Origin: Microbulbifer rhizosphaerae
GTDB lineage: Bacteria; Pseudomonadota; Gammaproteobacteria; Pseudomonadales; Cellvibrionaceae
Assembly: GCF_014191725.1 (NCBI RefSeq)
Contig: NZ_JACHWZ010000004.1
Location: 1 to 47,071, forward strand
DNA length: 47,071 nt
Reading direction: 5' to 3'
Made by a program: the position numbers and the translations under genes. The notes beneath the pieces were generated by a model. The model saw only the letters and a program-made list of their open reading frames with translations. It searched no databases and was not told the DNA's origin. Shown piece after piece: positions 16,943-26,139 of this stretch. The number at the start of each line of letters is the position of its first letter. The first letter of the stretch is position 1.

Positions 16943-18052
16943 TTGCAAGCCGCGATTCCCTGTTCGGTGATGCGGGGGGGCACTTCCAAGGGGCTCTATT
17001 TCCGCGCTTCCGATTTACCTGCCGAGCCCTCCGCCCGCGACCGCCTGTTGCTGGCGGTCATGGGCTCCCCCGATGCGCGCCAGATCGACGGCATGGGTGG
17101 GGCGCATCCGCTGACCAGTAAAGTGGCCGTGGTCGGTCCCTCCCAGCGTGACGATGCCGACGTGGATTACCTGTTCCTGCAGGTGGTGGTGGAGCGCGCC
17201 GAGGTCAGTGATGGACAGAACTGCGGCAATATTCTGGCAGGCGTCGGTCCCTTTGCCATAGAGCAGGGCATGGTGCCGGCGGGAGACGAATTTACCGACG
17301 TTCGCATCCATATGGTCAATACCGGCGCCCTGGCCATCGCGCGGGTGGAAACCCCCGGTGGAGGGGTCCGGTACGAGGGTGATGCCCGCATCGACGGCGT
17401 TCCCGGCAGCGCGGCGCCGGTACTGCTCGATTTTCTCGATATCGCGGGCTCCAGTTGCGGCGCCATGCTGCCGACCGGCAACGCGGTGGACAGCGTCGAA
17501 GGCGTGGCGGTGACCTGCATCGACAACGGTATGCCGGTAGTACTGATGCGGGCGGCGGACTTCGGTATCAGCGGTGCGGAATCTCCCGCGGAACTCGAGG
17601 CCAACTCGGATTTGAAGCGGCGCCTGGAGACCATACGGCTTGCCCTGGGGGAGCCTATGCAGCTCGGCGATGTATCGGACAAAACCGTACCCAAGATGTG
17701 CCTGGTTTCGCCGGCCCGGAACGGTGGTGCCGTCTCCACCCGGACCTTCATCCCCCACCGGGTGCACGAGGCCATTGGCGTGCTCGGCTCGGTCAGCGTG
17801 GCCACCGGCTGCCTGCTGCCCGGATCGGTGGCGCAACAGGTCAGTGGACTCACGCCACAGGATGGCGCCACGCGGATGGATATCGAACACCCCACCGGGT
17901 TCTTTACGGTGGAAATGGACGTGGCCGGCAGCGGCACGGTATCTGGTTTTCAGGTGCGACGAGCCGCCCTGTTGCGCACTGCCCGCCTGCTGATGCGCGG
18001 CGAGGTCATGGTGCCTGGGGCGGTGGTGGATGCGGGGATAAAAACGGTATGA
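16943..18052 (+). CDS. galD: 4-oxalomesaconate tautomerase (PrpF/GalD family)
   Basis: The 369-aa protein is a PrpF-family isomerase. It converts the keto form of 4-oxalomesaconate to the enol or positional isomer used by the hydratase LigJ; the functional counterparts are GalD of Pseudomonas putida and LigU of sphingomonads. The N-terminal signature CSVMRGGTSKGLYF, the motif DGMGGAHPLTSKVAVV and the CGNI motif are typical of the fold. The start is a TTG at 16943 with GGAGG about 10 nt upstream inside the end of ligK, so translation is coupled. The stop overlaps the next gene's ATG (ATGA). The operon context strongly supports the OMA tautomerase role over other PrpF isomerases. Confidence 0.9.
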   Translation: MQAAIPCSVMRGGTSKGLYFRASDLPAEPSARDRLLLAVMGSPDARQIDGMGGAHPLTSKVAVVGPSQRDDADVDYLFLQVVVERAEVSDGQNCGNILAGVGPFAIEQGMVPAGDEFTDVRIHMVNTGALAIARVETPGGGVRYEGDARIDGVPGSAAPVLLDFLDIAGSSCGAMLPTGNAVDSVEGVAVTCIDNGMPVVLMRAADFGISGAESPAELEANSDLKRRLETIRLALGEPMQLGDVSDKTVPKMCLVSPARNGGAVSTRTFIPHRVHEAIGVLGSVSVATGCLLPGSVAQQVSGLTPQDGATRMDIEHPTGFFTVEMDVAGSGTVSGFQVRRAALLRTARLLMRGEVMVPGAVVDAGIKTV

Positions 18053-18957
18053 GTGCGATTCGACAGGTGGCCCTGCTGGGGCTGGGTGAAGTGGGAAGCA
18101 TCCTGGCGCGGGATCTGTTGGTCCAGGGTGGTATCGCCCTGCGGCTCTGGGATCGGCAGTTTGATGACCCCGGGTCGGCGCCCAGCCGTACACGGGATGC
18201 ACTGCTGGCGCTGGACGGGGTGGGCGCGGCAGACAGCGCGGGGGAAGCGGCGGCCGGCTGCGAGCTGGTTATCTCCGCCGTGACCGCCGACCAGGACCTG
18301 GCCGCCGCAGCGTCGGTGCTGCCGGGCTTGCCTCAGGGCTGCTGGTTTCTCGATCTCAATTCGGTGGCGCCCTCGACCAAGCGCAGCGCGGCCGACCTGA
18401 TCGATGCCGCCGGTGGCCGCTACGTGGAAGCGTCCGTCATGTCCCCCATCGGCCCGCGCCGCATTCGTTCACCCATTCTCCTGGCTGGGCCGCACGCGGA
18501 AGCCTTCGAGCCGCTGGCCCGGCAGTTGGGTTTTGCCGGCGCCAGCTTCTATTCCGCCGAGCCGGGGCGGGCCGCGGCCACCAAAATGTGCCGCAGTGTC
18601 ATCGTCAAGGGAATGGAAGCGCTGGTTTCCGAGTCTCTGCTCGCGGCCCGGCACTACGGCGTGGAGGAGGAGGTTCTCACCTCCCTCAACGATCTGTTCC
18701 CGCACCCCGACTGGGCGCAACACGCCCGCTACCTGATTTCCCGCACGCTGGAGCATGGTGTTCGCCGGTCGGAAGAAATGCGCGAGGTGGCTCGGACCGT
18801 TGCTGACGCGGGGCTCGATCCCTGGATGAGCCGCGCCTGCGTCGAGCGCCAGGCCTGGGCGCCGGGGTTTGCCGATGCGCTGTCGGAGGAGGAGCTTGTC
18901 CCCATGCTGGATCGCATTCGCACCGATTTCACGTCCTCTACGACCAAGGGAGAATAA
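18049..18957 (+). CDS. NAD(P)-dependent oxidoreductase, 6-phosphogluconate-dehydrogenase-like, DUF1932 C-terminus
   Basis: The 302-aa protein has an N-terminal Rossmann domain (GLGEVGS at about 11-17) of the 6-phosphogluconate/beta-hydroxyacid dehydrogenase type. The family motif LNSVAPSTK sits at about 104-112, and a helical C-terminal DUF1932 domain (TKMCRSVIVKGMEALVSE) follows. It overlaps galD by 4 nt and is followed 6 nt later by ligJ, so it is embedded between two consecutive steps of protocatechuate degradation. The standard 4,5-cleavage pathway needs no reductase here, so its substrate is unknown. It may act on a side product or branch acid such as a hydroxylated dicarboxylate. I assign class only. 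Confidence 0.8.
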   Translation: MSAIRQVALLGLGEVGSILARDLLVQGGIALRLWDRQFDDPGSAPSRTRDALLALDGVGAADSAGEAAAGCELVISAVTADQDLAAAASVLPGLPQGCWFLDLNSVAPSTKRSAADLIDAAGGRYVEASVMSPIGPRRIRSPILLAGPHAEAFEPLARQLGFAGASFYSAEPGRAAATKMCRSVIVKGMEALVSESLLAARHYGVEEEVLTSLNDLFPHPDWAQHARYLISRTLEHGVRRSEEMREVARTVADAGLDPWMSRACVERQAWAPGFADALSEEELVPMLDRIRTDFTSSTTKGE

Positions 18958-18963
18958 GGGACC

Positions 18964-19983
18964 ATGATTATCGATTGTCACGGCCACTACACCACCGCCC
19001 CCGCGCCCCATCAGGCGTTTCGCGAAGCACAGCTGGCCGCTTTCGAAGCCGGCAAGCCACTGCCGGAACTGCCGCGGATCAGCGACGACGAGATCCGCGA
19101 GAGTATCGAACAGAATCAGCTGCGCCTGCTGCGCGAGCGCGGCGCGGATATGACCATCTTCTCGCCGCGCGCTTCGGCCATGGCCCACCACCTGGGGGAC
19201 GACGCGGTGTCCCAGCAGTGGACCCGCGCCTGCAACGACCTGATCAAGCGGGTGGTGGATCTCTATCCCGAGACTTTTATCGGCGTCTGCCAGTTACCCC
19301 AGTCGCCGGGCGTGTCCATCACTCACTCCATCGCCGAGCTTGAGCGCTGCGTGAACGAACTGGGTTTCGTGGGCTGTAACCTGAACCCCGATCCCTCCGG
19401 CGGACACTGGACCTCGGCGCCGCTCACCGACAGGAGCTGGTATCCGTTCTTCGAAAAAATGGTGGAACTGGACGTGCCGGCGATGATCCACGTGTCCGGC
19501 TCCTGCAACCATAATTTCCACGCCACCGGCGCCCACTATATCAATGCGGACACCACCGCCTTTATGCAGTTTATCCAGGGGGACCTGTTCAGGGATTTCC
19601 CGGACCTGCGTTTTGTCATTCCCCATGGCGGCGGCGCCGTGCCTTACCACTGGGGACGCTACCGCGGCCTGGCGGACATGCTGAAACAACCCCCACTGGA
19701 TGAGCACGTGATGAAAAACGTGTTCTTTGATACCTGCGTGTACCACCAGCCGGGCATCAATCTGTTGTTCGAGGTGATCGATATCGACAACATCCTGTTC
19801 GGTTCGGAAATGGTGGGTGCCGTGCGCGGTATCGACCCGCAGACGGGCAATTATTTCGATGATACGAAGCGCTACCTGGACAACTTGAATCTCAGTGAAG
19901 AGCAGCGCTACCAGGTCTTCGAAGGTAACGCGCGCAGGGTTTACCCGCGGCTGGACAAGATGCTGAAAGCGCGGGGGGTGTAA
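18964..19983 (+). CDS. ligJ: 4-oxalomesaconate hydratase
   Basis: The 339-aa amidohydrolase-fold enzyme adds water to 4-oxalomesaconate to give 4-carboxy-4-hydroxy-2-oxoadipate, the LigK substrate. Visible family features are the metal-binding His-x-His in DCHGHYTTAP at the N-terminus, FIGVCQLPQSPG (about 106-117), the histidines in MIHVSGSCNHNFHATGAHY (about 176-194), VIPHGGGAVPYHWGRY (about 219-234) and FGSEMVGAVRG. A ribosome binding site, AAGGGAGAATAAGG, precedes the ATG. It lies in tight operon order, with ligI starting 2 nt after its stop. Confidence 0.93.
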   Translation: MIIDCHGHYTTAPAPHQAFREAQLAAFEAGKPLPELPRISDDEIRESIEQNQLRLLRERGADMTIFSPRASAMAHHLGDDAVSQQWTRACNDLIKRVVDLYPETFIGVCQLPQSPGVSITHSIAELERCVNELGFVGCNLNPDPSGGHWTSAPLTDRSWYPFFEKMVELDVPAMIHVSGSCNHNFHATGAHYINADTTAFMQFIQGDLFRDFPDLRFVIPHGGGAVPYHWGRYRGLADMLKQPPLDEHVMKNVFFDTCVYHQPGINLLFEVIDIDNILFGSEMVGAVRGIDPQTGNYFDDTKRYLDNLNLSEEQRYQVFEGNARRVYPRLDKMLKARGV

Positions 19984-19985
19984 AC

Positions 19986-20894
19986 GTGAGCGAAACAAAC
20001 ACAGCGCCTTCGCCTTTTACCATGGACGCCGACTGGCTGCCGTTCCACCCGTCGCCGAGCAAGCCGCGGTTTGTACCGCCCCCGGGCGCGGTGGATGCGC
20101 ACTGCCATGTATTCGGCCCGGGCGCCCGGTTTCCGTTTGCGCCGGAGCGCAAGTACACACCCTGTGACGCCTCGAAGGAGCAGCTCTGGGCACTGCGGGA
20201 CCACCTGGGCTTCAGCCGCAACGTTATCGTACAGGCTACCTGTCACGGCACCGATAACCGCGCCCTGGTGGACGCCCTCGAGCACTCGAACGGTCTGGCG
20301 CGGGGCGTGGCGACGGTGAAGAACGATATCACTGACGACGAGCTGGCCGAACTCCATGCGGCCGGTGTGCGCGGTGTGCGTTTCAACTTCGTCAAACGCC
20401 TGGTGAACGCCTTGCCTTTCGATGTGCTGGAGAATATCGCGCAGAAGATCAAACCGCTGGGCTGGCACATTGTTATCTATTTCGAGGCCCGGGAGCTTCC
20501 GGAGTTGTACGATTTTTTCACCGCGCTGCCGACGACCGTGGTGGTGGACCATATGGGCCGGCCGGATGTCAGCAAGCCCGTGGACGGCCCCGAGTTTGAA
20601 CTGTTTGTCAAACTGCTGCGGGAAAACCCGAACTTCTGGTCCAAGGTCAGTTGCCCGGAACGGCTGTCGCAGCAGGGACCGCCGGCTTATGCCGATGTGG
20701 TGCCCTTTGCGCGGCGCATCGTTGAAACCTTCCCGGACCGGGTACTGTGGGGCACCGACTGGCCCCACCCGAACATGAAAAGCCATATGCCGGACGACGG
20801 CCATCTGGTGGATGTAATTCCCCGAATCGCGCCCACTGAAGCGCTGCAGCACAAACTGCTGGTGGATAACCCCATGCGCCTCTACTGGAATTGA
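19986..20894 (+). CDS. ligI: 2-pyrone-4,6-dicarboxylate lactonase
   Basis: This hydrolase opens 2-pyrone-4,6-dicarboxylate, the product of LigC, to 4-oxalomesaconate. It has 302 aa and an amidohydrolase TIM-barrel with VDAHCHVFGPG (about 32-42), the histidine in VVVDHMGRPD (about 180-189) and the catalytic aspartate in LWGTDWPHPN (about 254-263). The family acts without a bound metal. The start is GTG at 19986, only 2 nt after the ligJ stop. Length and motifs agree with characterised LigI proteins. Confidence 0.93.
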   Translation: MSETNTAPSPFTMDADWLPFHPSPSKPRFVPPPGAVDAHCHVFGPGARFPFAPERKYTPCDASKEQLWALRDHLGFSRNVIVQATCHGTDNRALVDALEHSNGLARGVATVKNDITDDELAELHAAGVRGVRFNFVKRLVNALPFDVLENIAQKIKPLGWHIVIYFEARELPELYDFFTALPTTVVVDHMGRPDVSKPVDGPEFELFVKLLRENPNFWSKVSCPERLSQQGPPAYADVVPFARRIVETFPDRVLWGTDWPHPNMKSHMPDDGHLVDVIPRIAPTEALQHKLLVDNPMRLYWN

Positions 20895-20917
20895 GAACCG
20901 ACGACTGAGAGAACCCT

Positions 20918-22160
<1,243 letters not shown>

Positions 22161-22162
22161 AT

Positions 22163-22336
22163 CTCAAGTTTCGGGGTTCAGTTCTGGGAGCTGGAGCGGA
22201 GTGCGCCTTTCTGGGACACGCCGTGAATACGTCCCTGTAGGCTTGTCCGCGAGGTCCCTCTCGCAGACAGTCCCAGAAAGGCGCACTCCGCTCCAGCTTG
22301 TGCCGCCGGCAGGCATCTCGAACTCCGAAGCTTGAG
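22163..22336. repeat. Hairpin MITE, family A, inserted between ligB and ligC
   Basis: Terminal inverted repeats are CTCAAGTTTCGG (left) and CCGAAGCTTGAG (right). Outside them lies a direct repeat TTAAAT (22157-22162 and 22337-22342), extending to TTAAATCT if the flanking CT is counted. Inside is a perfect 27-bp hairpin (22191-22217 with 22270-22296) around a 52-nt loop. There is no open reading frame, so it is non-autonomous. In mRNA the hairpin would separate ligB from ligC. Confidence 0.85.
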
Positions 22337-22373
22337 TTAAATCTGGATACCGATTTCAGCAGGAGTCACAGTT

Positions 22374-23324
22374 ATGAAAATTGCACTGGCCGGTCCCGGC
22401 GCCTTTGGCATCAAGCACTTGGATGGCATACGGAAAATCGACGGTGTGGAGGTGGTCTCCATCATCGGGCGAGATGAGGAAAAGAACCGCCAGGTGGCGG
22501 AAAAATACGGTGTGGCTCACACCACTACGGAGCTGGAAGAGAGCCTGGCCCTGCCGGAAGTGGACGCAGTCATCCTGTGTACGCCGACGCAAATGCACGC
22601 CGCGCAGGCCATCCAGTGCATGCGCGCCGGCAAGCACGTGGAGGTTGAAATTCCCCTGGCGGACAGCTGGGCGGATGCGGAAGAGGTACTCAAGGTACAG
22701 CGGGAGACCGGCAAGGTCTGCATGGTGGGTCACACCCGCCGCTTCAATCCCTCCCATCAATGGCTGAACAAAAAGCTGCGCGCCGGCGAGCTGCACATCC
22801 AGCAGATGGATGTGCAGACCTACTTCTTCCGCCGCAGTAACCTCAATGCCCTGGGCGAAGCGCGTTCCTGGACCGACCACCTGCTGTGGCACCACGCCGC
22901 CCACACGGTGGACCTGTTCCAGTACCAGACCGGCGATGAGGTGATCGCGGCCAATGCCGTCGAGGGTCCCATCCACCCCGAACTGGGCATTGCCATGGAC
23001 ATGTCCATCCAGTTGAAGACCCGTGCGGGTTCGATCTGTACGCTGTCGCTGTCGTTCAACAACGACGGCCCCCTCGGCACTTTCTTCCGCTACATCTGCG
23101 ACAAGGGTACCTACATCGCGCGTTACGACGATCTGGTCAACGGTAGGGAAGAGCCCATCGACGTGTCCCGGGTGGACGTGTCCATGAACGGCATCGAGCT
23201 GCAGGACCGCGAATTCTTTGCCGCGATCAGGGAAGGGCGCGAGCCCAACGCCAGCGTTGCCAGTGTGCTGCCGTGTTACAAGGTACTCTACGACCTGGAA
23301 CAGCAGTTGGAAGATGCCAAATAA
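22374..23324 (+). CDS. ligC: 4-carboxy-2-hydroxymuconate-6-semialdehyde dehydrogenase
   Basis: This enzyme oxidises the hemiacetal form of the LigAB product to 2-pyrone-4,6-dicarboxylate with NAD(P)+. It is a 316-aa Gfo/Idh/MocA-family protein with an N-terminal Rossmann motif ALAGPGAFGIKHLDGI and the LigC signatures CTPTQMHAAQAI, VEIPLADSWADAEE, VGHTRRFNPSHQWL and SWTDHLLWHHAAHTVDLF, the last containing the likely catalytic His and Asp. The ribosome binding site CAGGAG lies before the ATG. It belongs to the lig operon but is split from ligB by the mobile hairpin, so its expression may depend on read-through or on a promoter inside the element. Confidence 0.93.
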   Translation: MKIALAGPGAFGIKHLDGIRKIDGVEVVSIIGRDEEKNRQVAEKYGVAHTTTELEESLALPEVDAVILCTPTQMHAAQAIQCMRAGKHVEVEIPLADSWADAEEVLKVQRETGKVCMVGHTRRFNPSHQWLNKKLRAGELHIQQMDVQTYFFRRSNLNALGEARSWTDHLLWHHAAHTVDLFQYQTGDEVIAANAVEGPIHPELGIAMDMSIQLKTRAGSICTLSLSFNNDGPLGTFFRYICDKGTYIARYDDLVNGREEPIDVSRVDVSMNGIELQDREFFAAIREGREPNASVASVLPCYKVLYDLEQQLEDAK

Positions 23325-23347
23325 CGAGCCGAAAAGGGGAGGGAGTG

Positions 23348-24334
23348 ATGCAGCGCCGTATCGCGGACTGGCAGGGGCTCGCCATAGGCCTGGGCTGTAT
23401 GAACCTGAGCCACGCCTACGGCACGCCGCCGGATCCGGCGGATGCCGGGGAGCTGCTGTTGCGGGCCCATGAATTGGGCGTGCGTCATTTCGATACCGCG
23501 GCCCTGTACGGTTTTGGCAGGAACGAAGAACTGGTCGGCAAGGTGCTCAAACCGCTGCGCGGCGAGATATTCCTCGCCAGCAAATGCGGTATGACCGGGG
23601 TGGACGGCAAGCGGGTGATCGACGGCCGGCCCGAGACACTCACGGCCACGCTTGAGGAAGCCCTGCGGCGCCTGCAGACGGACCATATCGATCTCTACTA
23701 CCTGCACCGCTGGGACAAATCCGTGCCCATCGAGGACAGCGTCGGCACCATGGCGCGGATGGTGGAGCAGGGCAAAATAGGCGCGATTGGCCTGTCGGAA
23801 GTCTCCGCCGATACCCTGCGCAAAGCGCATTCAGTGCACCCCGTCGCGGCGGTGCAAACCGAGTACTCCCTGTGGACCCGCAATCCGGAAATCGCTTTGC
23901 TCGATACCTGCCGGGAACTGGGTACGGCGCTGGTGGCTTTCAGTCCTCTGGCCCGCGGTTTCCTCGCCGGTTCAGTCACTGATCCGGAGGCGCTGGAGCC
24001 CCGGGATATCCGCCGCAATATGCCGCGCTTTCAGTCACCGCACTTCGCGGTCAACTGCCGTTTGCGCGACGGCTTCCGGGAACTGGCCGCGGAGGCGGGC
24101 TGCACCATGAGCCAGTTGGCGCTGCGTTGGCTATTGGAGCGGGACCCCTGCGTTATCCCCATTCCCGGTACGAGGTCGCTTGCCCACCTGGAAGAGAATC
24201 TCGCCACTGCCTCCGTCGGGGTCAGCGAGGACATTCTGATGACGGCCTCGCGACTGATCGGGCCCAATACGGTCAGTGGCCCGCGGTATGGGGCGGCTAC
24301 CCAGGCGGAAATTGATACCGAGGATTACGTTTGA
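23348..24334 (+). CDS. Aldo/keto reductase
   Basis: The 328-aa protein is a (beta/alpha)8-barrel NADPH reductase of the AKR superfamily. The catalytic tetrad is visible: Asp and Tyr in FDTAALYGFGRNEELVG (about 52-68), Lys in LASKCGM (about 79-85) and His in YYLHRWD (about 118-124). The C-terminal cofactor region IPIPGTRSLAHLEENL is present. ATG 23348 is chosen because GGGGAGGGAG lies just upstream. It follows ligC by 23 nt, so it is likely co-transcribed. No step of the pathway requires it. Detoxification of aromatic aldehydes such as vanillin, or reduction of a semialdehyde, is possible but not shown. Its stop codon lies within the left direct repeat of the next mobile element. Confidence 0.85.
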   Translation: MQRRIADWQGLAIGLGCMNLSHAYGTPPDPADAGELLLRAHELGVRHFDTAALYGFGRNEELVGKVLKPLRGEIFLASKCGMTGVDGKRVIDGRPETLTATLEEALRRLQTDHIDLYYLHRWDKSVPIEDSVGTMARMVEQGKIGAIGLSEVSADTLRKAHSVHPVAAVQTEYSLWTRNPEIALLDTCRELGTALVAFSPLARGFLAGSVTDPEALEPRDIRRNMPRFQSPHFAVNCRLRDGFRELAAEAGCTMSQLALRWLLERDPCVIPIPGTRSLAHLEENLATASVGVSEDILMTASRLIGPNTVSGPRYGAATQAEIDTEDYV

Positions 24335-24337
24335 TCC

Positions 24338-24530
24338 GAATGGTACTAAGTTAAGGCTTTGGGGCGGACCTGCTGCCGGGGCTTCTTTGCGGGACACGGG
24401 CTGGGAGCCCCCCCCCGTGAATACGTCCCTGTAGGCTTGTCCGCGAGGTCCCTCTCGCAGACAGTCCCGCAAAGAAGCCCCGGCATCAGGCCCTTCGCAT
24501 CAAGCTTATTGGCTTAACTTAGTGCCATTC
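24338..24530. repeat. Hairpin MITE, family B, between the lig operon and the vanillin operon
   Basis: The terminal repeats GAATGGTACTAAGTTAAG and CTTAACTTAGTGCCATTC match at 17 of 18 positions when inverted. Flanking direct repeats ACGTTTGATCC (24327-24337) and ACGTCTCTGATCC (24531-24543) look like an 11-bp target duplication with a later 2-nt change. The internal hairpin is a perfect 22-bp stem (24374-24395 with 24464-24485), and the loop holds the same conserved core as in family A. The rest of the gap to 24613 shows no gene. Confidence 0.85.
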
Positions 24531-24613
24531 ACGTCTCTGATCCGAAGCACGGAGACGTCGGGTAGCAGCCCCTTTTCCCCAGCTATTTTGGGGGTGCAAT
24601 ATCTCCGAAATTA

Positions 24614-24632
24614 TTGTAATGTTTCATAGCAA
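24614..24632. promoter_or_regulatory. Candidate MarR-type operator before the vanillin dehydrogenase operon
   Basis: The palindromic TTGTAATGTTTCATAGCAA has the same 19-nt design (TGCTATG-nnn-yATAGCA) as the site in the MarR/hydratase-lyase gap at 30703-30721. It lies about 70 nt before the vanillin dehydrogenase start, where a repressor would block transcription. A feruloyl- or coumaroyl-CoA-responsive MarR repressor is the expected ligand of such a site. Confidence 0.55.
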
Positions 24633-24704
24633 TATATGAGGCGGGCGTCGTTATCGGCGCCCGGTGCGATGAGACAGAGGTAATAACAATAAGAGAGGCC
24701 GCTC

Positions 24705-26102
24705 ATGAATTTCCAACGTATCAATCCCCTGACCGGGGAGGTCGCCAGCTCTGCCCGGGCGATGTCCATCGAGGAAGCACAGGCTGTTTGTGATACGGCA
24801 GGCGCCGCCAGCGCGGAGTGGGCCGCAATGGGCCCCAACGCCCGCCGGGCCGTGCTGGTCAAGGCCGCGGATGCCCTGGAGGCGCGTCGCGGTGACTTTG
24901 TCGAGGCCATGATGCAGGAGGTCGGTGCCACCGAGGGCTGGGCCGTGTTCAACCTGATGCTGGCCGCGGGGATGGTCCGCGAGGCGGCGGGCCTGACCAC
25001 GCAGATTGCCGGCGAAGTGATTCCTTCCGACAAGCCCGGCTGCGTCGCCATGGCTGCCCGTGAACCGGTGGGGGTGATCCTCGGTATCGCCCCCTGGAAT
25101 GCGCCCATCATCCTCGGCGTGCGCGCGATTGCCGTGCCCCTGGCCTGCGGCAACAGTGTCATTCTCAAGGCATCGGAGATCTGCCCTCGCACCCATGAAC
25201 TGGTGGTGGAGGCGTTTGCCGAAGCGGGCTTCCCCGAAGGGGTGGTCAATGTGGTCACCAATGCTCCGGAAGATGCCGGTGGTGTGGTCGGTGCCCTGAT
25301 CGATCACCCGGCGGTGAAGCGCATCAATTTCACCGGCTCCACCCGGGTCGGCAGGATCGTTGCCAAACGCGCGGCGGAACATCTCAAGCCCTGTTTGTTG
25401 GAGCTGGGAGGCAAGGCGCCGCTACTGGTACTGGAGGACGCGGATCTCGATGAGGCGGTGAAAGCTGGTGCTTTCGGCGCCTTTATGAACCAGGGACAGA
25501 TCTGTATGTCCACCGAGCGCCTGGTGGTCGTGGATGCCGTGGCGGACGAGTTTGTCGGTAAATTTGCGGAAAAGGCCTGCTCCATGCCGGCGGGGGATCC
25601 CGCCAAGGGTGAAACGCCCCTGGGTGCGGTGGTGGACAGGGAAACCGTCAACCGCGTCAACGCTTTGATCGACGACGCCGTGGCGAAAGGGGCCCGCTTG
25701 GTAGCCGGTGGCAAAGCGGAGGGGGTGGTGATGCCGGCGACTGTGCTGGATGGCGTGACCGCCGACATGGACATTTACCGCGACGAGAGCTTTGGCCCCA
25801 TCGTGGCGATAATCCGCGCCGCGGATGAGGAGGATGCCATTCGCATTGCCAACGACAGTGAGTACGGGCTATCCGCGGCGGTGTTTACCCGCGACAGCGC
25901 AAGGGGCTTGCGGGTCGCGCGCCGTATCCGCTCGGGGATTTGCCATGTGAACGGGCCGACGGTGCACGACGAGGCGCAAATGCCTTTTGGCGGTGTGGGG
26001 GCGTCGGGCTACGGGCGCTTCGGTGGCAGGGCGGGTATCGACCAGTTCACTGAACTGCGCTGGATTACCCTGGAAACCGAGCCGGGGCACTATCCCATCT
26101 GA
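24705..26102 (+). CDS. vdh: Vanillin / hydroxybenzaldehyde dehydrogenase
   Basis: The 465-aa NAD(P)+-dependent aldehyde dehydrogenase probably oxidises vanillin to vanillate and 4-hydroxybenzaldehyde to 4-hydroxybenzoate. The ALDH catalytic residues are present: Asn132 in APWNAPI, Glu233 in LLELGGKAP and the nucleophile Cys267 in NQGQICMST. The glycine motif FTGSTRVG is present too. The sequence style is that of the vanillin/salicylaldehyde dehydrogenase group. A purine-rich AGAGAGG lies before the ATG. It is the first gene of vdh-pobA-fcs-vanA and carries the MarR-type palindrome upstream. The exact aldehyde preference is inferred from the neighbours. Confidence 0.87.
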   Translation: MNFQRINPLTGEVASSARAMSIEEAQAVCDTAGAASAEWAAMGPNARRAVLVKAADALEARRGDFVEAMMQEVGATEGWAVFNLMLAAGMVREAAGLTTQIAGEVIPSDKPGCVAMAAREPVGVILGIAPWNAPIILGVRAIAVPLACGNSVILKASEICPRTHELVVEAFAEAGFPEGVVNVVTNAPEDAGGVVGALIDHPAVKRINFTGSTRVGRIVAKRAAEHLKPCLLELGGKAPLLVLEDADLDEAVKAGAFGAFMNQGQICMSTERLVVVDAVADEFVGKFAEKACSMPAGDPAKGETPLGAVVDRETVNRVNALIDDAVAKGARLVAGGKAEGVVMPATVLDGVTADMDIYRDESFGPIVAIIRAADEEDAIRIANDSEYGLSAAVFTRDSARGLRVARRIRSGICHVNGPTVHDEAQMPFGGVGASGYGRFGGRAGIDQFTELRWITLETEPGHYPI

Positions 26103-26139
26103 GCCGCCCGGTTCAGCCTGTCACCTGCGGAGTAATTTG

